Origin: Lineus longissimus | Lineage: Eukaryota > Nemertea > Pilidiophora > Heteronemertea > Lineidae | Length of the DNA stretch: 64,000 bases | Direction of reading: 5' to 3' | NCBI RefSeq assembly: GCF_910592395.1 | Contig: NC_088316.1 | Coordinates: forward strand, 6,326,001 to 6,390,000 | In this document: positions 35,320 to 47,200 of the stretch, piece after piece | Layout of the letters: each line of letters starts with the position of its first letter | Numbering within the stretch: position 1 is the stretch's first letter | Program-made: the position numbers and the translations under genes | The notes under the pieces: model-generated | What the model was told of the DNA's origin: nothing | Database searches by the model: none | Seen by the model: the letters and a program-made list of their open reading frames with translations, nothing else

Positions 35320-35378
35320 TGCTGGTGATTGAGCTCGGGACCTCTGTATTGTAAGCATCAGTCAACTGACAAAGGTAA
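35320..35378 (-). mobile_element. tRNA-derived SINE relic (short)
   Basis: On the minus strand GTCAGTTGACTGATGCTTAC is followed by AATACAGAGGTCCCGAGCTCAATC. This is the usual order of D-arm, anticodon arm and T-arm of tRNA heads in SINEs (compare CAGTTGG.TAGAGCATC...TTACAA...GAGGTCCCGGGTTCAAATC). The B-box is altered and no acceptor stem pairs, so it is not a working tRNA gene. Confidence 0.45.
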
Positions 35379-36938
35379 AAGGGAATTCCCCCAGCCTGGA
35401 CTAGTAGCCAGGAGGCCACCAATACACACAGGTCCATAAAAAGGGTCCATATTCATTCGGCAAAGTACATGGCAAGGAGTAGGCCTAACATTCACCTGCC
35501 ATACACTAAATCAGTCAGATGACGCCTATTTTAATTCAATTGTGAAGTGACTGTGATCCCTTACATGCCTGATACTTCGACATTTGGCAAAGTTCAACTG
35601 TTCAAGATTTGAATACCAAATACAACCATCGTAGCCGAAAAACTAGCCAGCCGTATGAAATAAGTCACTTGACTCTTTTCAAGTGACTTTTCAAATCGTT
35701 TAATTCATTCACAGAATACTCCAAGCGTGGTTAAATTATGCTGACCAAAAGCCACTTTCTCGGCGACATATTGGGTACGAGTGCCGTGTCAACGCGGGTC
35801 CGTCAAAACAGACGGTCGCATTTTCCCCATCGGCGAACCGCATTTTAATCAAGTATTGTTAATCACATTCACAAAAAAGTAATTTGATTTTTTTAAAATT
35901 AATTATAAAAAAACTAAATGAGGTTTCCGTGATTTCAAATTCACGAGTCTGGTTTTTCTTTGTCGATTTGGAAATGTGGTTTGAGTCAATCCATCAATGT
36001 GTCAGACATGAACCAGTGGACCCCGTACTGACACCTGACCCTGGGCAAGAAGCGATCATAGAATGGCAAGTTATGAATTTTACATTGGGACAATTGGTCA
36101 AAGTGATAACTATGCAAATGTCGTGATCCTACGCCAAAGATTTGAACATGTTTATCGTAAAGACTGATGCTCTGAAGTGAAATGCTTTTCCGACAGGCAC
36201 TGCGCGGCGTCGCCTTAGCGTCTTGTCTCGCATGAAGGTTTTATTTTGTTTCAATGGATTGAAAATAGTGATGGCGACCCGGCATGGCCGGCACGAGTTC
36301 ATTTGAGGCGCACACGACAACAACGACGAAGATCACTGAAACATTGGTGAGAAACTGCAACTGGGAAAGATAGGTACTAATTATGCTAATTGGGCGAACA
36401 ATGATAATTACATAGCATCGAGTATCGCGTTGAGAAACATGTAAATTATCTTTAGATAATTTGTTTTCACAATTGCACCAAAACGTCTTTGAAAAATTAA
36501 ATACGCCAGCGGGGCGAAGGTCTAATTTCAGGGGGGAGATTTTCTCGAATCTTTTATCATTGTCCTACAGGTCGGTTTCCTTAGCGGAGCGCCCACTCTG
36601 GTCCAGATAAAGACACCGGACGGCGGCTCAGCTAGGGCAACAGGTTATCGGAGCCATCGAACTTTGAAGGCAACAAGAAAAAAATAATGTCCACCTCCGG
36701 GTTTATCGCCCAGCGATTTTTTTCAAAGACGTTAGCAATATCTTTTAATTTTTTTACAGGATAGGGTTTCGTTTTGAATGCTGTTAGACTCGTGTCAGAG
36801 TTGACTATCGAGTTCTAATTTGTTATTCATCAATTCAAGGTTATGCATATCGTTGCGTTTCTATGTTATCTGAATAATTTTGTTCAATTGAATACACATG
36901 CCCAGCCGCAGCTTTAAAAGTAGGTACATTTTGCATTT
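35379..36938. other. Non-coding stretch
   Basis: No gene is supported. One octamer (36112-36119) and chance ORFs of 60-80 codons. Confidence 0.5.
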
Positions 36939-36940
36939 TA

Positions 36941-37279
36941 CTGGATCCACTCACCAATAAGATCCCAAGCCCGACAATACCCGATTTGTACCACCGATGG
37001 GTAGAGCCTAAACAGCCGAACACAATAGTAGGCTTTTCACAGCCATAAAAGGGTTGGGATATATATTGAAGAATTTACAACGTAATCGTCATGAATAGTC
37101 ATGACTCTCTACAGCGGAACTTTTCGTATTACAATTAAAGAACAATTGGATGACACGATGACAAGATATCCCACCCCAATTGTCAACTATTATGCCCGGT
37201 TGTTTAGGCCCTACCGATCGAGGCGGTAGTAGAAAACGGGTATTGTCGGGCTTGGGATCTTATTGGTGAGTGGATCCAG
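36941..37279. mobile_element. Foldback MITE, 339 bp, perfect 43-bp inverted ends, TA target duplication
   Basis: The left end CTGGATCCACTCACCAATAA (36941 onward) and the inverted right end agree without mismatch for 43 bases. They then continue as imperfect arms to about 95 bases (shared GGCCTAAACA/AGCCTAAACA near the inner edge). TA flanks both ends (36939-36940 and 37280-37281), the target preference of Tc1/mariner elements. No transposase frame is present. The perfect ends suggest a fairly recent insertion compared with the pogo-like copies. Confidence 0.9.
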
Positions 37280-37281
37280 TA

Positions 37282-38639
37282 TTACTTATCCGTCGTGTAA
37301 TTTACTTCAGTAACTCACCTTTCTTTTTACATTCAATCATTTAACCGAAAAAAGACACAGCCAAAATAATCGCTAATTGGTGAATTTATTCTAAATTATT
37401 CAGAAGTGATCAGATTGTAGCGTTGCTTGAGCAGCTCATCTGAGATCTACTGAAAGGTTTCTGGACAGACCGACGTAAAAGGAATGGACGTCCTGGGAAT
37501 GCAGGACGCCATACAATAGCTGTGTATTGTCAACGAATGTGGTTAATGGTTTGGTTAGGGTTAGCTACATAATCTTCAACAAAGGAACTCTGCGACTCTA
37601 TTCACTTTAACAAAAGGACCGGACTTAGATTCCGGGGGACTTGCATTTCTTTTACAACGGCGTTAAAGTGTAAAGGCGGATGACAACCATATTACAGTTT
37701 AGTTGATATCAGAATATAGACCCAAAACTTCAACTTTGACCTTAAAAAACTAAGGTCCATCTGGGACATTGGACAATGCACCAAGCACCAAATTATTTTA
37801 TTATTTTATGCATGCTGGGCAATTGGCTATGATTAACAGGAAAAACCGGCAGTGATATCTATCTGTGTGTAATGCAAATCATCTTTGAAGAACTTCAGTC
37901 ATTACCAGATTTTGCACAGTTTGTCCAACATAATTGAAAATATTCTCTTTTCACTGGACACCCAGCTCGGCAAGTTGGCCAGCCTGATAGGATTCTCAGC
38001 AAACAGGCCGGGAATTGATTCTGCATAGAGTGGGTGATATTTTAATTTCGAATTCTTACATGGAAACCACCAATTCTTAAAATGGAACCATTTATAAATA
38101 AGTCAGATCTATATATACAATCACCATAGCCCCACCCCGCCCTCTTCCCAACTCATAATCGCCTTTTGAAGTTTGTACCTTACTTTCAAAGAAAACCCCT
38201 ATCTCAGGGATGACTGTAACCTTTCCCCCCCCATTTTCGCGTTTTTTTCGTCACTTTTTTTACCCCCATTTCAAGGACTCATCAAAATAGGGAAATTGTA
38301 AAATGCACCCTATCTCGGATTAGACCCTTGGGTTTGACCCCCCCCCCCCCCACCACCCCATCTTGAACCATCCCCTTATCTAAAGTTTCTCCTGGCCGGC
38401 TGGAAATGACCTTTCTCCTTAATTCATGTATAAATCTGCAAAAATACCCCATTTAGATTCTCGAGCTGGATATGGCTCGACAAAACTATCACTGAGAAAT
38501 CGGGAACGCGGATGGGGTTCATCCAGACCCTAAGCGGGATGGGGGACCACATGGAGAATACTCAATTACTTCAGAAGAATAATTGTCAAAGTTCAAACTC
38601 TAGTTATTTGAAAAATCGAAATTGTATTTTCAATATCGT
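37282..38639. other. Non-coding stretch
   Basis: No gene is supported. It holds a C homopolymer with CCACC tail (about 38338-38360). Confidence 0.5.
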
Positions 38640-38798
38640 GTAGTAGAACCTCTCTGACAAGTGTTGTCCTTAATAGCGAGGTGTCCTGAATAGAGAGTTC
38701 AAATTGAATGGAAACAACCACTCCGGGACCAAAACAAGGGGCCTTATTAGAAAGGTTGTCCTTCAGAGAGGTGTCCGCTAAGGGAGGTTCCATTGTGT
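38640..38798 (-). mobile_element. Pogo/Tc1-mariner-like MITE, copy 2
   Basis: Read on the minus strand it follows copy 1 (6966-7147) closely: ATGGAACCTCCCTTAGCGGA, then CACCTCTCTGAAGGACAACC, TTTTGGTCC, and GTTGTTTCCATTCAATTTGA. TA steps flank it. A 66-codon minus ORF (38593-38793) is an accident of this element. Confidence 0.83.
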
Positions 38799-41700
38799 AA
38801 TAATATTATCATATACATTTCAATATGATCCCATTAACCTTCTTTTCTAGTCATTACAAATGGAAATGAATAAACCTCTTGGCAGCCCTAAATAAAAAGC
38901 GTCGACCCTGGGAAGATAACCCTTGCAAAAAGAGTCGTACGACAATTTTGATAAGGGACACCCCTAAATCAACACGGCTTGCAAAAACTGACCGGCCACT
39001 GAACCCACGCCTCAGCGACATGAAAAACCACGTCATATAGCTTCAAAAACGACTATAATAAAAACAAGTTAATTCACCACATTAAACATTTTTGATGAAA
39101 GAGTCTAGCTGTGTCTGTTGCACCCTGAATGAGTGCCTGATGCCCTACTGTGGACACAAGTTTTGACCATTGTCCATCACCTGCTGCAGCACCGCAGTTA
39201 ATTCATCAGGCACTGGGACGTCAGGACACTAGGCAAACAACTCCGGGGAAAATTGCTTAAACAATGGGACATGTTATATCTTTGTGGGGCGGAACATCCG
39301 AAAGATAACATCAGGAGTTAGTGCCTCCTGTCGATAGGGACGTGATCCTTCTAGCGCAAAATACCACAGGTGACAGGTTCTGCTGGTTTTTGTGTGTATA
39401 ATGAAATTTAGGAAGAGTCAGTTGATAAAATATTATATAATAAAGCAAGGTGTGTCAGAACCAAAATGTGAGAGGCGTGCATGCCCACAGTACCAGCTAC
39501 AGAGAAACAGTTTTAGGCACGAATTTCCCAAGGCTGTCTAAAAATGTGCGTTTCATGTTGTAATTTCCAAGTACAATGAAATTATAAGCATACATGTACC
39601 TGTACGCGTATGAAGCTCTATACGGTGCGTCACAGAGGGCTTTATAAAACGATGATATGGGAAAGAAACAGCGTCAAATTTCGCAGCGGATCAGTTTAGT
39701 TGCCTTTCCACAGCAAGTTATTGGGCGTTAGCACTTATTTGATCGCGCTGTGTACGAAGTCATTGAAACAGCTCCGGCATGCTTGGTGCACCATCATCCA
39801 TGCGGCCCGGTAGCATCCCGAGTCGCATCATCCTCCATCCTTGGGACCGAAAGCGACGAATCAATCACGGTTGAGGCGCCGCCTTGCGTGTCCTGGTTCG
39901 TGCAAGCGGAGACCACCGTCAATGGAGCAAAGATGAAGGGGGGACGGCCGCGCTGGCGGACGAACAGAGGTCGCGTCTTCAAATCCCGCGCAGAATAGTG
40001 CCAGCGGATATTTGCCATTATGGCGACAGGTAAATGGAAATGAGACAAAAAATACATTTTTAGGAGCAGGCGATAATTTAATGCCTTTAATCAAAGTCGG
40101 ATGTCGCTGTTGTTATAAAAATTGATGTCCCTTTCCGAGAGTTGGGACGTGTGCATAGCGCACAGATTGGCGTTACGCATGGGATGGCCTGCGAGTGCGC
40201 CCAGCTGCTTCGCCACATATGAATACTAAATAACCATGGCATTTATTCAATGACTCCAAAAACAAATCAAATAATGAGCAGAAGTCCTACTCATTAATTT
40301 CCGTAAATCATCCAAGGTGTTCATCAGAGTCACAAGAAACAAATATCGGTGATGAAGTGGGTTACTTATCATTTTCGCTCCCTCATAACTTTAGGCTATG
40401 CGTGAAATGAGAGGGGTAGAAGTTGTTAAAGGAAGCAGTCCTCATTATCAGAGACTACACCTTTTGATGAAGACAGGAGACTCGTTTATGCCTATTTTAT
40501 TGGGTAGTTTGCCGTTTTTTATTAGGGTTTTGTTTAAAGTGATGCTTCGGGCTATGGCATGGGTCGTGGGCAAATAGGGCTGATGCGAAGGTGTAGTGCA
40601 CTCGACTAAAAGCATGCCATTGGTGATTCCGCCCGGACATCGACTTTTCTCTATAATGGTCTAAGGCAGTGATAGATCACACCGATTTTCGGCCCAAGGT
40701 CTAAAATATTGATGACCAATTCCGTAAGTTTTGTCATTTTTTGGCGTTGCTATGTGAAATAAAAGGGAAATGATGCCTTACGACTACACGTATGAGCACC
40801 TTTATTAGAATCTGAAATTTGCTGGATAAAAAAATTACCGCGAAAGAAAACGATTTAAATCCGTACAGTCTTTTACCTTGCCAGGTATGTGAAGCCTCAC
40901 TGTCCTTTACGATGCCAACTATGTACATCCTTACTCTATTTATGTTAATCATAACTGCCAGGCTGTCCTACGCAAATCCTAAGTCTTTTTAAGATACCAA
41001 CTTGTAAATCCTTATGGTCTATAAAGGTTGCCAGCTTAATGGTCGTTCCGTAAAGAATAAATAATTCCCCGGACTTCCCCCCCTGGGAGCTTAGATCTAT
41101 TTTACGCCAGCAGAGGGACGATTAAAAAAGATACACCACCCAAATTGTTTAGAATGTTTCGAGTTAGTTTGTTAGGGTGACTTTCACAGACGCTGGATTA
41201 CGATATAAGTTGTTGACTCGCCAATTGTCACCGACCACAAAGCCTGTTAATGCAGCCGACCGAATGGTGATGGTAAACCGCTGCTGGAGTCAGACCTTTG
41301 AGTGTAAAATAAAAATATTTCTTCTGATGGCCGAAGTAGGGATATCGAAATGCTGTTTACAGAATACCAATCGCATGGCCATCAGTCCTTCTGGTTTTTG
41401 ATATATTTCATTATTGTTCACGGTTCATTATAGTTCATGAATAACAGACTGGCAAATTTGAGTTGACATAGATACAAACACAACAAAGTAAACACGAACG
41501 CGTCGACATGTGAATAACGATCAATTCCCTTACAATTCAATAAATATCATTCTATTAATTAACAGACGGTAGAACATTGAAATGAGAGACCCTTACCCAA
41601 AGTGCTACAATTGTGGCCTTCCCCGCGGGCTTGATGTCAGGGGCCAGAGGACCCTCCCCCGTGTTGTGACCGGTTGATGACCCATCACTCCAGCCGTCCC

Positions 41701-41930
41701 CACTGACCAATTCTGAGGTAGCTCAGCGGACGACTGGTCTTGGTGAAAGATACTGTTTTTACAGGATTTCATCTTTTTTTTAAATTCACGCTACTCGTAT
41801 AACAGTCTAATTTGCCTCACTGGTTTTGTGTGTCAACGGTAAAGCAGTGAAAAACGATTAATTTTGTTGAACATGCTCCAAGATGGCGAAAATTATTAGT
41901 TCCAATCTGTGTGTAGTAACAGTTGATAAG
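38799..41930. other. Non-coding stretch
   Basis: No gene is supported. A CpG-rich patch at about 39700-40000 carries overlapping frames on both strands (82 and 87 codons) without a domain. A tRNA A-box-like TAGCTCAGCGGACGACTGG occurs near 41712 but lacks a B-box. Confidence 0.5.
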
Positions 41931-41941
41931 ACTTTGAAATG

Positions 41942-42212
41942 ATTATTTCATGACTTGTGTTTGCATGGTATCATCAAATGAATCGATCTTTCCGCAAACG
42001 TTTTGAGGAGCGAAACCTCCAGCGATTATGCCAATAATGGTACCAGCCAACACCTGAAACTGGGTCAGGTGCATTATCACTAACCGATTGAGCTAATTGC
42101 CATCGTATCATAATTGCCGCCGTTTGGTTAATATTGCTATGGTCTTAACATCATAATGGTTGAAAAACACGAATATTCGCAACGGTTTTATCATCGGTTA
42201 GCGCTTTAACCT
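41942..42212 (+). repeat. Diverged direct duplication, copy A
   Basis: Shares in order with copy B (about 42525-42830): ATCAAATGAAT.GAT, TTCC.GCAAA, CCAGCGATT, GGTA.CA.CCA.CACCTG, TGGGTCAGGT.CATT, TAATTGCC, GTT..ATATTG, GG.TTTTATC. Spacing is conserved apart from small gaps. The copies lie about 580 bases apart. Confidence 0.75.
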
Positions 42213-42524
42213 GTTGATAAAGTCATATATGAGGGGATTAATTTTGTATTCCCAGTTAATTTAGGCAGAATTTAGCAAGTCACATACAACAAAAAAGTGT
42301 TAAGGAGCAAACAACGTACAGTACCATGTCAATGCGGTTGCACTATGCCCTCGACCCCACCAACTGAGAAACATGAGTAGCTTGCGTGGAATCCCCCGCC
42401 TTGGCCGAAAGGCACAGTGAGCATAAAGTCAATTTGATGACCGCGTCCCCAAAATGGTAACGAAAACCTAAACCAAACTGTACAATCACATTTAACATGG
42501 TGATTTCAAATTAAAATATACTAA

Positions 42525-42830
42525 TTAAAGAATTGCATGAAATGAATAACATCAAATGAATTGATATTCCTGCAAAGTTTTCGCGAGTAGCAAAACTACC
42601 AGCGATTGAATGTGTCATTAAGTGTCATGGTATCAACCAGCACCTGGTACTGGCGTTACTGGGTCAGGTCCATTGTCAATGATTGGGATATCACATCAAG
42701 CTTTATTGCCAACAAATAATAATTGCCATCTATTTGTTAGATATTGTTGTGGAACGCTGGTCTTCTCGCATCATTTTGGTTTAAAAAAGCTCAACTATTC
42801 ACCATGTTTTTATCGTTTAGTATTATGTCC
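42525..42830 (+). repeat. Diverged direct duplication, copy B
   Basis: Second member of the pair with 41942-42212. It has a few insertions relative to copy A (for example TACTGGCGT ahead of TACTGGGTCAGG). No frame is kept between the copies, so the duplication is not coding. An 88-codon + ORF at 42622-42888 is chance. Confidence 0.75.
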
Positions 42831-43679
42831 TTTCTGGCAAAATTACCCGTGGCATTACTCAATCTGTAACTTCCGTTCATTCCCATGAAAAAATCACATT
42901 GGTAATGTATTTTAAACCCAGGGTGCGGAAATTATAAAATGGTCGGAACAGTTTTTTTCAAGATGTCGTAATTTCACCGGTATTATTTCCTTTTCAAAAT
43001 ATAGGGAGATTGCAACTTCAATTGTCAAATAGCAGCGTTGCTCAATGGATAACAGCCATTACTCCATCAGTTGAAGGCTGGCTCATTTCTGGAAAAAGGC
43101 GCATTTCTAATTCATTTCACTGAGGTCCATTCGCCAATCATGTTTTCACCGCATCATTTCGGGCCGTGGAGTTCGAGCTACAGGGCGGATTTCTTTGAAG
43201 TCTTTTTTTGGATGATCTGGGTGGATTTTCTGATTTTTGAGTAACCATAGGAACAAACTATTTTTTGTATGTTCATACACTATGCATTTGTTTACATTGA
43301 GGTAGTCTATTGTATTTAGATATATTCCGCTCTGTACGCTTTATTAATCGACGAACCTCGGTGAAATCTTCTGGTTATTTTGTTGTATCCATCATCACTC
43401 TGTATGAATGAGTATGAACGAGGAGAGAACAGAAACCGAATAAGGCCTAGGTAGGTCAGATTGAGTTACACGTAGTCGCCGATAGGGATCTCTCCTATTT
43501 AGCCGTACTTGCTTACTACTCATGCTTGGATAAAACATATATTTATCGCCTAAACAAACACGGTCTAGGCCTCTAGCATGAATCATTAATTCATGATATC
43601 AGTCATCTGAATACAACTAATTTGATACTCTCACAGGCCCCCATTTAAGTAGGTATATCCTTCCTTATCTAACTGACCA
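42831..43679. other. Non-coding stretch
   Basis: No gene is supported. A tRNA-like GCTCAATGGATAACAG phrase near 43031 lacks the rest of a tRNA. Confidence 0.45.
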
Positions 43680-44230
43680 TATCATGAAACACTATGGCAT
43701 CCAGCAGAGCATGGCGACGCCCCTAGAAACAACACCGCGTCCGAGAAACGCCCTCGGCTCAAAAGACATGAATAGGGACAGTTATTTTATTCACTCCTAA
43801 CGTACGGGACACTGTCAAGACTGTCTCGAAACCAATAAGGGGCCAGGTCAAACCGGTGGGTAGCATCGCCTAATCATCGGTGTCTTCCCGAGTCTACACA
43901 CCGTGAAAGGCAATAAAAGCTCGGAATATCATCATTAGACCTCATTAAAGCAACTCTTGATAAGCCTAAATTATCTTTTTATTCATTCCGAGCCACCACC
44001 ATTAACGCGCGCCATTTTTATGAACATCTTTTCATTACCATTTGAGGTAATGAGTGTACGTGTATTCACGCCCTGTGTATATCATTATTGTCCCGAGTGG
44101 CCACTATCTTATTTGTAATTATTCATTAAGCTAGCAAAAGCAATGGATAATTTTATTGGAAATCCATTCAGGAAGATTTAATTAAAAGAAAATAACATTG
44201 TCATAGTTGACAATGGCGAAGCGGTTGCGA
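43680..44230. promoter_or_regulatory. Candidate regulatory block with homeodomain-type sites
   Basis: Dense A/T-core motifs: inverted pair CATTACC...GGTAATG (44033-44039 and 44046-44052, 6-base spacer), TTTTATTG, TTTTATGAAC, AATAAAAGC, TAATTATTCATTAAG and TTTAATTAAAAG. Such motifs fit Hox/ParaHox or POU binding, but the call rests on motif density only. Confidence 0.28.
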
Positions 44231-47200
44231 TGACGGGGGTCTCTAACCTGTCGGGGACGAAGCTAAACTGTTTAAGCTCCCACCAATGCAAACACTAACG
44301 CCGCGGACAATGGTGGTCTATTTTGTGAGAGCGGACACTTGTCTTCAACAAACTGGTAGGTGATTACAGTCAGACCATCAATATTCGTCGCGAGGGGCAG
44401 CAAGTCCCGATGCTGCCCTTCAAGATCGAGGGATGAATAATTTGGACATAGTGACACAGGTTAACCGGTTATCATGGCGCTATTCAATGGCGTTATATTT
44501 TACATCTCCCATATAGTAAACAGTGCAAAAGAGAGTGCATCATCGACCTCCAACTGTCTTACATCGCTTTAAATCTGTCATAAAAATAAGGAATACAGGT
44601 TCGAGAAAGGTATGTAAGAAGGGTATGAACAAACGGCAACAAACCAATGCGTCATGGACGTATGAATATACTTTCAGTGAGCATTGTTTCACAACTATTC
44701 ACCGAATACGACGGGGAAGTACGACCGAAATGACAAACTAACGTTTGATGTTCCATGTTATAACTTAGATCCGCCATAATCGGTAGGACATACTGATAAA
44801 TACGCATAAGCGTAGACGAGGCGACGGGGCTGCGGACGACCCTCATCTCGAGGGAAAAATATTTTACATTGACCAGGAAAAACTGAAAGATAGTGATAAA
44901 AAACTGAAACCAACAATGTTCCGCTTTTATTTCGCCGTAAAATCATATACATGGTATAGGGCATGCCGAGAACCAACGAATGTCCTAGTATTATATATGG
45001 CTTTTGAATATTCCAGAAGGTGATACTCTACGGTGAAACAAACACACTTTACAGCTACAAACGTCATGGTCACCACTAATGTTCCATTGCTTTTAACTTG
45101 AATCTTGCGGGTATACTTCAGTCGATTTTGAATCAGATATATGCCCGCGGTACTCACTTTTTCAAATCAACGCTGCTTCAAATAAGCCAAACGAACGGTA
45201 ATTAAAGACATTCAATAATTTCTATGAATGCAAATTGAATGAGCCAGAACAAACAAGAATATGAAATGACTAATCAACAAAGGTTATCAATAACTTTCTA
45301 TCCTTGACCCCAATCCTAACAAAAACAGAAAGAGAAATGAAAAATACACCGAGACTTGAATAACTCTACCATAATGGTTATTTCACCTGCAGGTGATTTT
45401 GACGACTGGTCATAATAATCATTACGATTTTTATGAATCTAATTACCCGGAAATGGAGAATTGTTAATTGTGATACACGCTGTGGAGTTTTCTTTTGCCC
45501 GCTTCATAATTGACCATTCATTTGTCCTTTCCGTATGAAAACATGAAAGTCAAAGACCAAGGTCAACCCGTGGGCCGAGCACCCCTTCGCCTACCCTTTC
45601 TTAGATTTTACCCTGTTTGGTATCCAGCTTGTCACATATGTCAGGAATCGGCAAATAATGCGAAATAATTAAAGGTTATGATGGTAAAATATCCTATCGT
45701 GTACCCCCATTCCCCAAATTGCATTAGCCTCCATCGACGTAGATTACAGGTCGCATGAGATTGCAACACAACTGGTGTGAAAATATGTCTCAAATGTGTG
45801 ATCACCTACTTATGAAAAGCTCTTTCTTTGTGAAAACTTGTTCGGGCACGTACACCTCCAACATAACCATTCATTCAAAGACTAATTTTGATACTTTGAT
45901 ACATTTACTTCATATGTCACTCTCTCGGACTGGCCCTCAGGTCCGGTGCGCCGCGGACACTCCATCCAATTCGTTTGTTGTTCATTGGCCTTTAATCTAA
46001 GATCATTGAATGATCCAGTCGAAAGGAATCAGGGATGAGCACCGCGACTGGACACAAGTAAACGAACAGTCGGGGAACATTTCGGCACCTTTTTAGAAAC
46101 CGCATACGCAGGACACTCCAAGATGACCGTGCTGTTTTGACCATGTTTTTTGCTTCGGCCAGCGATTGATGTTGAAGCTGCCTTTTACATTTTCACCTAA
46201 AAACAAAGGCAGGGTCTGACACTCATTCAAAGGCTTGGCGTAATTTTTGTTTCTATCCAAAGGTTTGACATTAAAGTTCACCAGGCTGGTTGCTTGACAT
46301 ATAGAAATGGACACTGTAGGAGTAATCACGCACGAACGGCACTTTTTGAGCAACCAGACACAGGGACCCTCCAATAGGATCATGCTGATTTGACCCTAAT
46401 TGATAGAGCAACAGTCGACTGATCTACGCCTTGCGGAATTTAGCAAAGGATGGTGAAACTTGTCCCTCCTGGCCTTGAATTTTCCACTATACTTGGGCCG
46501 ATCCTCAAGTTTATCCAAAAGTGTGTGCAACAACTTAACAGTAGTGATGCCAGAGAGTACAACAATGTTTGTAGTGACTCTCCGAATTTTGTATGAACGC
46601 GTGAAGGCATAGTCGCAGGCCAAGTGAGCAGTTTAACTTGTAAACTGGCGTGGCTGGTGTTGGCAATATGGATCAACTGGAGGTCGTCCGGAGTATAGCG
46701 TACTCAATTACGCTGACGACTCTGTGATTCACAAATCTAAAGTTAGTTTTTTCACCCACAGCATTTTCAGAATCACAACTCATCCTGCGACTGACGATGT
46801 GGTTGGCAGAGATAGTAAGGGATCATTACATTTGACGGCACTTGGCGATGCATGTGTCTTGCAAATGTAGCAAAACTATGGCATAGACGGCTGTTTCCCT
46901 AAGCAGAAACGAAATTCTCCCCGAAAAATTAGAAAATTCAGTGGGATCCCTATCATTTCAACCAATAGTCCATTTCACTAGAAAATGCCACTGGACACAA
47001 AACGCATAAAATATTAGGGAAATTAAAGTTGTCGATAACTACCTTCAAATGGCTCATTCCTGGTGATAATGTTCGGCAGTTTGGAAGAATAGCGTAAGCA
47101 TTTTTGGGTATTTTGAATTTGAAGTTCAATATTACGTATTGTTCAACGGCTATATTTTCTGTGTTAAATCACCAAAACTCCGCAGTTTTATTTTCTCGTG

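Noticed and set aside
38593-38793. 66-codon minus ORF
   Set aside because: It lies inside a pogo-like MITE and reflects its sequence, not a gene.
41712-41740. TAGCTCAGCGG tRNA-like A-box
   Set aside because: There is no B-box or stems downstream; too little for a tRNA or SINE call.
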